Shown one piece after another: positions 44,405 through 52,854 of a stretch of 64,000 nt of DNA (positions are counted from its first letter, which is position 1; every line of letters starts with the position of its first letter). The stretch spans positions 1 to 64,000 of the forward strand of contig JAUSCD010000022.1 of assembly GCA_030651695.1 (NCBI GenBank), written 5' to 3'. The DNA comes from Pseudohongiella sp. (GTDB taxonomy: Bacteria > Pseudomonadota > Gammaproteobacteria > Pseudomonadales > Pseudohongiellaceae). Below the pieces are notes generated by a model. It had not been told where the DNA came from, did not search any database, and saw only the letters and a program-made list of their open reading frames with translations. Both the position numbers and the translations under genes were made by a program.

Positions 44405-44436
44405 AAGGGGCTGCTTCTTTATGGAGCGGCCCTTTT
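44405..44436 (+). terminator. Rho-independent terminator after PHM-like gene 3
   Basis: GGGGCTGCTTC pairs with GGAGCGGCCC and runs into TTTTT. The left arm is the same 11 bases as in the terminator after PHM-like gene 1. Confidence 0.85.
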
Positions 44437-44491
44437 TCATTTTTATTTTCTGAGGATTTATGTCCGGATTCTCAGTCAGGAAATTTTGACT

Positions 44492-45589
44492 ATGACGATT
44501 GATGTTTTACTAAAACCGTTCAACTCACCAAAACTTCAGCTTAAGAATCGTGTACTGATGGCGCCGATGACTCGCCAGTTTTCCCCGGACGGTGTGCCCG
44601 GTCCCGATGTGGTTGACTACTATCGCCGCCGTGCAGAGGGCGATGTCGGCCTGATAATTACCGAAGGCACCACAGTCGGCCACAAAGCCGCATCATTCGA
44701 CAGCAAGATTCCAAACTTCCACACACCGGAAGCACTTGCGGGCTGGAAAAAAGTTGTTGAAGCGGTGCATGCTGCTGGCGGAAAAATTGCGCCGCAGCTC
44801 TGGCATATAGGCTGTGCCCGTAAACCCGGAACAGGCCCGTTCCCTGACTATCCGAGCGCGACGCCATCGGGTCTGGCTTTGCCGGGCAAACCGGTTGGTG
44901 AGCCGTTAAGTGTGGAGGAAATCGGAGAGATTGTTCAGGCATTTGCGGTGGCAGCGCGCAATGCCAAAGAGATTGGTTTTGACGCAGTTGAGATTCATGG
45001 TGCGCACGGATATCTGGTGGATGACTTCCTGTGGGAAGGGCTGAACCAGCGTGATGACAAGTACGGCGGATCGCGCGCAAAACGCAGTCAGTTTGCGGTA
45101 GAAATAGTGCAGGCTATCCGGGCAGAAGTTGGTGAGGATTTCCCGATCATTTTCCGTTTCTCTCAATGGAAGCAGCAGGATTACAACGCGCGGCTTGCGA
45201 CTACGCCTGAGGAATTGCTGGAGGTGTTGAAACCCATTTCTGATGCTGGTGTTGATATATTTCATTGCAGCACACGTCGATTCTGGGAGCCTGAGTTTGC
45301 TGGCTCCGATCTTAACCTGGCGGGCTGGACAAAAAAATTGCTCAACAAACCTACTATCACGGTAGGTAGTGTCAGTCTGAGTGAGGAGTTCATTACCACA
45401 TTCGTTGGCGGTGAAGCGGCCTCTGCTGACATCACCGAGCTTCTGAATCGCCTGGAGAAAAATGAATTTGATCTGGTTGCAGTTGGCCGTGCGTTAATTG
45501 CCAATCCTGATTGGGTGAAACTGATTCAATCGGGCAAAACAGACGCACTTAAAACGTACAATAAATCCATTCTGGCCGAGCTGGTTTAA
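44492..45589 (+). CDS. NADH:flavin oxidoreductase, Old Yellow Enzyme family
   Basis: A 365-residue FMN-dependent TIM-barrel oxidoreductase. It begins with the FMN-binding LKNRVLMAPMTRQFSPDG, then QLWHIGCARKPG, the active-site region DAVEIHGAHGYLVDDFLW and NQRDDKYGGS, and ends with DLVAVGRALIANPDWV. Enzymes of this family reduce activated C=C bonds of enones or nitro compounds. Start is ATG 44492 behind AGGAAA; a TTG lies 6 nt earlier. It stands alone after the PHM cluster terminator, and a link to that cluster is only positional. Confidence 0.92.
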   Translation: MTIDVLLKPFNSPKLQLKNRVLMAPMTRQFSPDGVPGPDVVDYYRRRAEGDVGLIITEGTTVGHKAASFDSKIPNFHTPEALAGWKKVVEAVHAAGGKIAPQLWHIGCARKPGTGPFPDYPSATPSGLALPGKPVGEPLSVEEIGEIVQAFAVAARNAKEIGFDAVEIHGAHGYLVDDFLWEGLNQRDDKYGGSRAKRSQFAVEIVQAIRAEVGEDFPIIFRFSQWKQQDYNARLATTPEELLEVLKPISDAGVDIFHCSTRRFWEPEFAGSDLNLAGWTKKLLNKPTITVGSVSLSEEFITTFVGGEAASADITELLNRLEKNEFDLVAVGRALIANPDWVKLIQSGKTDALKTYNKSILAELV

Positions 45590-45723
45590 TTTACAAAAAG
45601 CTTTTTGTATTTAGAACAGCCTTTCTATTTAATGCCTTTAAGGAGGCCAACGCGCAGCTGCAAGCTGCAGGTTCGTACCCAATGCCGGGTGCGTGCTGAT
45701 GACAACAAAAACGGAGAATGATG

Positions 45724-47253
45724 ATGAATAATCAGACCAACCGGTTTTGGGGGTTCAGTGCGATTCCTCAGATTTTTTTCCCGGCAGCGGGATTGGTGTT
45801 GTTGTTTATTGTGCTGGCGCTGTCCTTTCAGGACAGCCTCGCCGGTTTTTTTGGTGAACTGGGTCGATTCACTTTTTATTACTTTGGCTGGTTCTACGTG
45901 CTGGTAGTCAGTACGTTGCTGATTTTTTTGCTGTGGCTGGCGTTCAGCGGATACGGCGCCTTAAAACTGGGGCACGATAACGAGAAGCCGGCGTATAGCA
46001 CCACCTCATGGTTTGCTATGCTGTTTGCCGCAGGCATCGGTACCATCCTGATGTTCTGGGGTGTGGCAGAACCCCTTAGCCATTACGTCAATCCCCCGCT
46101 GCTCGGTGTTGAGCCGGAAAGTCTGGATGCAGCCCGCAACGCCATGAATATCGCTCTGTATCACTTCGGTTTGCATACCTGGACAATTTTTGTGATGCCT
46201 GCTCTGGCAATCGCCTACTTCAGCTACAGACACAATCTGCCGCTGCGCATCAGCAGCGTGTTCTATCCTCTGTTGGGTGATCGTATTTACGGGCCGGCCG
46301 GCTGGGCTATTGATGTGATAGCGCTGACAGGAACTGTGTTTGGTGTGTCGGTATCAGTCGGACTGGGTGCGCTGCAGTTAAACAGTGGTCTGAGTGCGGT
46401 ATTTGATTTCCAGCCATCCCGGCTTATCCAGTTGACGATTGTGGCAGTTGTCACGCTGGTGGCTTGCATGTCAATTGCAATGGGTCTGGATCGGGGTATC
46501 AAACGCCTGTCTGAGATAAATATTCTGCTGGCCTTGTTAGTCATGATATTTGTCTGGATCGTAGGCCCGACCTTATTTATCACATCAGGTATTGTGCAGA
46601 ACTTTGGTAATTACATGCAGAATTTGCCATGGATGTCGTTCTGGACTGAAGCGTATCAGGGCACCAGCTGGCAACAAAGCTGGACGGTGTTTTATTGGGC
46701 GTGGACTATTTCATGGGCGCCTTATGTCGGGATTTTTATTGCCAGAATTTCGCGTGGGCGCACAATCAAACAATTTGTGCTCGGCGCCCTGGGTGCGCCC
46801 ATGCTGTTCACGCTGATCTGGTTCTCGGTATTTGGCATCACAGCTATCGATATGGAATTAAACAAAGGCATTGATTTAAAAACGCAGGTGCAATCTGATG
46901 TGGCGGTGGCCCTGTTTGATTTTCTGTTTAATCTGCCCCTGCCCATGCTCAGCGCCAGTCTGAGTTTGCTGGTGATTCTGATTTTTTTGATAACGTCAGT
47001 GGATTCGGCCGCGATGGTAGTCGATCATCTGTCGCGCAAAGAGGGGCAGGAAAGCCAGATGTGGCAGCGCCAGTTCTGGACCTTGCTGATTGGCATTACA
47101 GCCGCCACCATGTTGTCTGGCGGCGGCTTGCCGGTATTGCAGAACGTGGTCACCGCACTCGGGTTTCCGTTTTGTATTCTGCTATTGCTGATGGCGATTT
47201 CTTTGTTTCGTGCTTTGGGACGCGATCAACGTGCTCAGCTTATCGCGACCTGA
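45724..47253 (+). CDS. BCCT-family betaine/choline/carnitine-type transporter
   Basis: A 509-residue secondary transporter with twelve predicted membrane helices. The BCCT signature lies in AAGIGTILMFWGVAEPLSHY and in the Trp-rich segment VFYWAWTISWAPYVGIFIARISRGRT. Such proteins import quaternary ammonium osmolytes with Na+ or H+. Substrate cannot be fixed. Three ATGs follow each other at 45718, 45721 and 45724; GGAG at 45713-45716 best fits the third. Its stop overlaps the convergent rlmKL stop by 14 nt. Confidence 0.92.
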   Translation: MNNQTNRFWGFSAIPQIFFPAAGLVLLFIVLALSFQDSLAGFFGELGRFTFYYFGWFYVLVVSTLLIFLLWLAFSGYGALKLGHDNEKPAYSTTSWFAMLFAAGIGTILMFWGVAEPLSHYVNPPLLGVEPESLDAARNAMNIALYHFGLHTWTIFVMPALAIAYFSYRHNLPLRISSVFYPLLGDRIYGPAGWAIDVIALTGTVFGVSVSVGLGALQLNSGLSAVFDFQPSRLIQLTIVAVVTLVACMSIAMGLDRGIKRLSEINILLALLVMIFVWIVGPTLFITSGIVQNFGNYMQNLPWMSFWTEAYQGTSWQQSWTVFYWAWTISWAPYVGIFIARISRGRTIKQFVLGALGAPMLFTLIWFSVFGITAIDMELNKGIDLKTQVQSDVAVALFDFLFNLPLPMLSASLSLLVILIFLITSVDSAAMVVDHLSRKEGQESQMWQRQFWTLLIGITAATMLSGGGLPVLQNVVTALGFPFCILLLLMAISLFRALGRDQRAQLIAT

Positions 47254-49417
47254 TCAGCCAGGTCTGATGGATACGGGCGTTGCGCACAAAGTCTTTGTCC
47301 AGACTTTGTGCGCTGTAGTCCTGAACATCATACTGTTCAGCGACAGTTTCATCCATTTTAAACCGGCGCATATTATTTGAAAAAATCAGCAGGCCGCCCG
47401 GATTCAATCGGCTCATGCTCAAATCAATCAGCATACTGTGGTCGCGCTGAACGTCTAATATATTGTCCGTGCTTTTGGAGTTGGAGAATGTTGGTGGGTC
47501 CAGGAAAATCAGATCGAATTTTTCACGGTATTTTTGCAGATAAGTGATGCAGTCCAGTTCCACCAATTCATTCTGGTACAGATCCAGGCCATTGAGTTCA
47601 AGATTGCGTCTGGCCCAGTTGATATAGGTGCGTGACAGATCCACGCTGACGGTATGACGTGCGCCGCCCAGTGCCGCCTGCACGGTGACTGAACCGGTGT
47701 AACAAAACAGATTCAATACGTCCTTGCCCTGCGCAATGTCGTGTACGTAACGGCGCATGGGGCGGTGATCCAGAAACAGGCCGGTATCCAGATATTTTTC
47801 CAGATTCACGATCAGGCGCGCATCACCTTCCTTGACTATGATGTCTTCACCATCGCGTTCGTTAGGCTGATACTGCTGTTTGCCTTTCTGCCGTTCACGT
47901 ACTTTGATGGCTACTTTGTCTGTTGGCAGTTCCATCACATTTTGAACAGCAATCACTGCTTGCTTGCGACGCTGTGCAGCATCCTCTTCACCAATCGACG
48001 CCGGCGCTTTATATTCCTGCATATGCACACGAATGACCTGGCGCTCATCTTTGTACACATCAATGGCAAACGAATATTCCGGCATGTCGGCGTCATACAG
48101 GCGATAACAATCGATGCCTTTCTGCTCAGCCCAGCGCCCGATATTTTTCAGATTTTTACGCAGACGATTGGCCAGCATAACGCCGCCTTCATCGAGTGAG
48201 GCTGCCGTCATGGATTTGATGGTGACCGGACCTGTGGCCTGACGCTGGTAAATGCTGTCTTCGTTGACATGGAACAGCAGCAGCTTGGCAGGCAGGGCGC
48301 CGTTAAACAATGCATACTGACGATGGCTGTGCATGCCCATCAACTTGCCCCATTCGGGCCGGGCGGTAAACACGGCGGCTTCAGCGCCGACGGCTTCGGT
48401 GCGAATCAGTTTGCCCAGTTCCTGATACAACTGCATCACTTCAGTGTCTTCGCCAAGACGTTCAGCGTAAGGGGGGTTTGTCAGCAGCAGATCAGGTTTG
48501 CGCGAAGGTTTGGCCTCGGTCAGTAAACACGAATCGAATTCTATAAAGTCCCAGACACCGGCGCGTTCCGCATTGCGACGTGCCATGCCCAGTGCACGCA
48601 GATCCTGGTCGCTGCCCAGTGCGTGACCTTTCCAGCCTTTGGCGAGATCACGTCGTGCTTCAGCTTCCTCAAGTACCTGTTTGGCAGCTTCGAGGTCATG
48701 GTGGGGCCATTGTGACAGCTCGCCGTCGCGCAGCAGCCCGGGAGCGACATCCATCGCCATCAGCACGGCTTCAATCAAAATAGTGCCGGCGCCGCACATG
48801 GGGTCATAAATCACCGGCTCTTCCTGCTTCATGATGGTGGGCCAGCCCGCGCGCATCAGCAGCGCGGCTGCCAGCGTCTCTTTCATCGGTGCTTCGCCTT
48901 GCTCCAGACGGTAACCGCGTCTGTGCAGACTTTCAGTCATCAGCTCGAGACCCAGAATCAGGCGGTTGCGTTTGATCACCGCGTGAATTCGCATATCGGG
49001 ACTGTCTTTGGAGACATCAGGCCGCGCCATGCCCTGCGCGCGGAACTGGTCAACAATGGCGTCTTTGATGCGTTGGGCAATAAATTGAGTATGACGCAGC
49101 TGATCGGTGGTGCCTGCAGCGCTGATCGCAAAGCTGCTGTTGCTGTCCATGTGCTCCAGCCAGTTGATGCTGTCTGCCACTTCGTACAGGGAGTCAGCGT
49201 CCGTGACCGGCCTTTCCTGAAGTATCAGGATGACGCGGTTGGCCACACGCAGATGCATCAATGCGCGGTAGGCCACCAGCAGTGTGCCTTTGAAATAAAC
49301 GCCGGCTACGGATTGACGTATGTCCTCAGCGCCGCAGGCGCGCAGCTCCTCTTCAAGCAGGGACTCAAGGCTTTTGGCGCAGCTGGCAAAAAAGTGCAGA
49401 GATTGAGCATCAGACAT
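47240..49417 (-). CDS. rlmL: Bifunctional 23S rRNA methyltransferase RlmKL (m2G2445 / m7G2069)
   Basis: A 725-residue fused enzyme. The N-terminal THUMP domain (HFFASCAKSLESLLEEEL) and first methyltransferase domain (DPMCGAGTILIEA, LLTNPPYAERLG) correspond to RlmL. The C-terminal RlmK domain has VLNLFCYTGSVTVQAALGG and LIFLDPPTFSNSK. It methylates two guanines of 23S rRNA. ATG 49417 aligns with the E. coli start; an upstream ATG at 49567 would add 50 non-homologous residues. Divergent from rlmJ. Confidence 0.95.
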   Translation of the reverse strand: MSDAQSLHFFASCAKSLESLLEEELRACGAEDIRQSVAGVYFKGTLLVAYRALMHLRVANRVILILQERPVTDADSLYEVADSINWLEHMDSNSSFAISAAGTTDQLRHTQFIAQRIKDAIVDQFRAQGMARPDVSKDSPDMRIHAVIKRNRLILGLELMTESLHRRGYRLEQGEAPMKETLAAALLMRAGWPTIMKQEEPVIYDPMCGAGTILIEAVLMAMDVAPGLLRDGELSQWPHHDLEAAKQVLEEAEARRDLAKGWKGHALGSDQDLRALGMARRNAERAGVWDFIEFDSCLLTEAKPSRKPDLLLTNPPYAERLGEDTEVMQLYQELGKLIRTEAVGAEAAVFTARPEWGKLMGMHSHRQYALFNGALPAKLLLFHVNEDSIYQRQATGPVTIKSMTAASLDEGGVMLANRLRKNLKNIGRWAEQKGIDCYRLYDADMPEYSFAIDVYKDERQVIRVHMQEYKAPASIGEEDAAQRRKQAVIAVQNVMELPTDKVAIKVRERQKGKQQYQPNERDGEDIIVKEGDARLIVNLEKYLDTGLFLDHRPMRRYVHDIAQGKDVLNLFCYTGSVTVQAALGGARHTVSVDLSRTYINWARRNLELNGLDLYQNELVELDCITYLQKYREKFDLIFLDPPTFSNSKSTDNILDVQRDHSMLIDLSMSRLNPGGLLIFSNNMRRFKMDETVAEQYDVQDYSAQSLDKDFVRNARIHQTWLIRSR

Positions 49418-49615
49418 AACAGGGCAGGCATCCTTATACTTTAAGGCGTGCATGATAATACGAAACAGCGGCAATTGCCTGACTAGTAGTTGCCTGGCGC
49501 TCACTGCGGGGCATTGAAGCAGGGCTGACGTGTGATTTATCAATGCAGTTTGTGGCGCCTGCCGCAATTGACTATGATGGCGGCCCGCAATAGCTAAACT
49601 TTTTCAGAGAATTCA

Positions 49616-50470
49616 ATGCTCAGTTATCTTCACGGTTATCACGCTGGCAACCATGCCGACGTCATCAAACATCTGGTTTTGCTGGCGCTGCTGCAACAGT
49701 TGCGGCAAAAGGAGAAACCCTTTGTGGTAATTGATACCCATGGCGGCAACGGTCTTTACGCGCTGGACAGCCCGCAGGCCCGTAAAACGCGAGAGGCAGA
49801 GAGTGGGGCGCTGCCCTTGTGGCAGCATTATAAGAAGTACTCTGCTTTCAAATCGCCTTTGCTGAACGATTACCTGGCCCTGATAACCGGTTTTAATCCG
49901 GACGCCAGCGCAGCAAAACCATCAATTTATCCGGGTTCACCTGCCATTGCTCAATCACAACTGCGTGAGCATGACAGATTGACAGTCATGGAGCTGCACA
50001 ACAGCGAGGTTGATCAGCTGCGCACCAACTTCCATTTTGACAAACGCATCACCATTCATCATCGGGATGGATTTGAAGGTGCGGTAGCGCTATCACCGCC
50101 GGCGCCGCCAATGCCCCGGCGTGGTCTGGTGCTGATTGATCCGTCTTATGAAATCAAAACCGATTATCAGCGTGTGGCAAAGACCGTGAAGGAGATCCAC
50201 CGGCGCTGGGCGACCAGCATGATTGCAGTGTGGTATCCCATGCTGGGGCGGACACGTGATCATAGTTCCTCGCTGATTCAGACATTAAAATCCCTGCCGG
50301 ATGTGCGAGTGATGGAGCTGGTGATGGGGCCGCAGACGGAAGAGTTTGGCATGCACGGCTCAGGCATGCTGCTGATCAACACACCCTGGCAGTTTGGCAA
50401 AATCATTGATCCGGCGATGCAGGAAGCGGCAACATGTATGTCAGCAAGTTATCGTGTTACTGTTAAATAA
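49616..50470 (+). CDS. rlmJ: 23S rRNA (adenine-2030-N6)-methyltransferase RlmJ
   Basis: A 284-residue methyltransferase beginning MLSYLHGYHAGNHADVIKH, the RlmJ signature, with AdoMet motif DTHGGNGLY and the catalytic motif LIDPSYE (a DPPY variant). It methylates A2030 of 23S rRNA. It lies divergent from rlmKL, so two rRNA-modification genes share a 198-nt intergenic region. Confidence 0.95.
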   Translation: MLSYLHGYHAGNHADVIKHLVLLALLQQLRQKEKPFVVIDTHGGNGLYALDSPQARKTREAESGALPLWQHYKKYSAFKSPLLNDYLALITGFNPDASAAKPSIYPGSPAIAQSQLREHDRLTVMELHNSEVDQLRTNFHFDKRITIHHRDGFEGAVALSPPAPPMPRRGLVLIDPSYEIKTDYQRVAKTVKEIHRRWATSMIAVWYPMLGRTRDHSSSLIQTLKSLPDVRVMELVMGPQTEEFGMHGSGMLLINTPWQFGKIIDPAMQEAATCMSASYRVTVK

Positions 50471-50515
50471 AAATTGTTTTTGTAATTGCCAGCGCTGAAT
50501 TCAAAGAGGGTCGTA

Positions 50516-50947
50516 ATGAAAAAACTGCAACTTGCGATGATGATGTCTGCACTGGTGTTCAGCTCAAACGCATCACTGTTCGCGCAGGCAACGCTGGAGC
50601 CATCCATGTATTCAGGGCTTACCCTTCAGGTAGGCCAGGTGCACAGCGGTGAGCTGCTGACTTCACATCCGCAAATGTCTGATGGTTCGCATGCTGATTG
50701 TTTCCAGCTCGATACAGAGGCAGGCAAGGAGTACTCCGTTACTCTGCGCTCGACGGATTTTGATAGTTATCTGATGCTGGGGATCGGGTCCTGCGCCGAT
50801 GTCATGCTTTCATTAGAGAACGATGACTTCGAAGAAGAGACGCTGGATGCCCGCATAGTTTTTACCGCAGAGCACCAGCAATACTCTATTTTTGTGAACA
50901 GTTATGACGCCGGTTTTACCGGCGCATTTACCCTGCATATCGATTAA
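50516..50947 (+). CDS. Secreted protein with a PPC-like beta domain
   Basis: A 143-residue protein with a Sec signal (MKKLQLAMMMSALVFSSNAS, cleavage near LFAQ-A). The mature part, about 110 residues, is acidic and beta-rich and resembles the bacterial pre-peptidase C-terminal (PPC) domain, as in DCFQLDTEAGKEYSVTLRS and the final FTGAFTLHID. Two Cys (about 70 and 97) could form a disulfide. PPC domains usually accompany secreted peptidases, but here one stands alone. ATG 50516 has GAGGG upstream. Function unknown. Confidence 0.65.
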   Translation: MKKLQLAMMMSALVFSSNASLFAQATLEPSMYSGLTLQVGQVHSGELLTSHPQMSDGSHADCFQLDTEAGKEYSVTLRSTDFDSYLMLGIGSCADVMLSLENDDFEEETLDARIVFTAEHQQYSIFVNSYDAGFTGAFTLHID

Positions 50948-50964
50948 CGTGCGCTTACTCCTGC

Positions 50965-52506
50965 TCAAGGTTTGTTGAGCCAGCGCACTTCATACAGGTC
51001 ATGGCGCTGGTCACGCGCATTGGTTACTGAGCCTTCGTGTCTGACCTGAACCAGCTTGTCCAGATCAAGGTCGGCTACCAGTGCCATTTCGGTATTGGGT
51101 GTGCTTTCCGCAATCACCGCGTCGTGCGGGAACGCAAAGTCTGACGGTGAGTACACTGCTGACTGGGCATACTGGATGTCGACGTTGTGTACCTGCGGCA
51201 GGTTACCGACGCTACCCGCGATACAGACATAGCATTCGTTTTCAATAGCGCGCGCCTGAGCACAACGCTGCACCCGCAGGAAACCGTTTTTAGTATCGGT
51301 CCAGAACGGCACAAACAGAATATCCATGCCCTGTTTGGCCAGCAGGCGCGACAACTCCGGGAATTCCACGTCATAACAAATCAATATGCCAACGCGTCCC
51401 GCGTCGGTTTCAAACACCTGCAGCTTGTCGCCGCCATCGATTACCCAGTCGCGGCGTTCGTGCGGAGTGATGTGCAGTTTGGCCTGTGAGTCCACGGTGC
51501 CATCACGACGACACAAATAGGCTTTGTTGTAGAGGTTGTCGCCTTCCATCACCGGGATGCTGCCGGCGATGATATTGATGTTGTAAGTAATCGCCAGCTC
51601 GGACAGCGCTTCAATGGAACGGGTGGCAAATGTAGACAGGAAGCGGATCGCCTCAAACTGATTGCTCTGGTCACCCAGTCCCATCAGCGGAGCGTTAAAA
51701 AATTCCGGGAACAGCACAAAATCCGATTCGTAATCCGCCATGGTGTCTACAAAGTATTCCACCTGCGATAGCCACTCATCAAAAGACTGTGTCAGGCGCA
51801 TCTGCCACTGCATGACACCCACGCGCACCACACTTTTACGGCGCTGGCTGAGGTCGCGGGTTTCAGGTTCGTACAGGATGTTGTTCCATTCCAGCAGAGT
51901 GGCATAACCCTGAGATTTTTCGTCCTGCGGGTTGTAACCCTTGAGCAGGCGCTTGACCTCAAAATCGTTGGCCAGCTGGAAGCTCAGGATGGGGTCGTGC
52001 AGCTCTTTGTGGTCTACCGCTTCGATGTATTCGCGCGGAGACATCTGTTCAGCATGTTTGTGGTAATTGGTAATGCGTCCGCCAGCCAGAATGGCGCGCA
52101 GGTTGAGATCACGACACAGATCCTTGCGGGCATCGTAAAGGCGTCGGCCAAGGCGCAGATCTCGGTATTCCGGGTCAACAAACAGATCCATCCCGTAAAG
52201 CGCATCGCCTTCAAGGGTATGCCTCATCTGTTCGCGCCGGCCGATCAGATCTTCATAGGTATGCTGTCGGCTGTAGCGGTCGTAGTCACAACGGATGGTC
52301 AATGCTGCGGCCACCAGATTGCCAAAGTCCTCGATCACGATCTGGCCTTCCGGGAATTCGTTGATCAGTTTTTCAATCGAAACCTGCGGCCAGGCACCAC
52401 CGATATCCGGGTACACCGCCTCCATCAGACGCGCGAGCTGAGGGTAGTCAGCCGCCGTCAGATTGCGCAGTTTAAGATGTACATCTGAGGGGGTATCGGG
52501 CGTCAT
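50965..52506 (-). CDS. GNAT acetyltransferase fused to a nitrilase-type amidohydrolase
   Basis: A 513-residue fusion. Residues about 1-200 form a GNAT N-acetyltransferase with the acetyl-CoA loop DLFVDPEYRDLRLGRRLYD. Residues about 225-500 form a carbon-nitrogen hydrolase with the Glu-Lys-Cys triad: Glu in LFPEFFNAP, Lys in KLHITPHERR, Cys in ILICYDVEFPE. The fusion is found in many bacteria; its substrate is not established, but an amide or N-acyl compound is likely. ATG 52506 is preferred, with AAGGA 7 nt upstream; an ATG at 52569 lies further 5'. Confidence 0.9.
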   Translation of the reverse strand: MTPDTPSDVHLKLRNLTAADYPQLARLMEAVYPDIGGAWPQVSIEKLINEFPEGQIVIEDFGNLVAAALTIRCDYDRYSRQHTYEDLIGRREQMRHTLEGDALYGMDLFVDPEYRDLRLGRRLYDARKDLCRDLNLRAILAGGRITNYHKHAEQMSPREYIEAVDHKELHDPILSFQLANDFEVKRLLKGYNPQDEKSQGYATLLEWNNILYEPETRDLSQRRKSVVRVGVMQWQMRLTQSFDEWLSQVEYFVDTMADYESDFVLFPEFFNAPLMGLGDQSNQFEAIRFLSTFATRSIEALSELAITYNINIIAGSIPVMEGDNLYNKAYLCRRDGTVDSQAKLHITPHERRDWVIDGGDKLQVFETDAGRVGILICYDVEFPELSRLLAKQGMDILFVPFWTDTKNGFLRVQRCAQARAIENECYVCIAGSVGNLPQVHNVDIQYAQSAVYSPSDFAFPHDAVIAESTPNTEMALVADLDLDKLVQVRHEGSVTNARDQRHDLYEVRWLNKP

Positions 52507-52854
52507 TTCAAAGTCCTTGGCGGTGCACGTGTAGTGCCGGGGAGCGGGCAGGCTGTAGTTCACGCACAAGGTAACAAATCCGCACTCTGTCGGCCAGCCT
52601 GGGAAGGCGGTTCGTCCCTTGAATATGGACTTGCCGGGTACTCTGGAGTATGCTCTGAAGTCCTTCCTGCTGAGAGTAATACTCAGTGTGCCTGTGGTTC
52701 AGACCGTCTTTGAAGGGGGGCGGCGGACTGTATTACTGGCGTGGATGAGGAGGTTCTGCACTAGCGGAGCCGCTAACTAGTTAGAAAAACTACGAGCCAA
52801 AAAGAAAACCACAAAGCCTGGAAGCTGTTTTCCGGCTTGATGAGGAGAGTGCAA
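52507..52854. other. Divergent intergenic region upstream of the PQQ dehydrogenase
   Basis: No coding frame is supported. Two short dyads are seen: CTGAG-N7-CTCAG near 52670-52690 and TAGCGG-AG-CCGCTA near 52762-52775, the second about 80 nt before the dehydrogenase start and a possible operator. GAGGAG at 52842-52847 is the ribosome site of the next gene. Confidence 0.4.
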
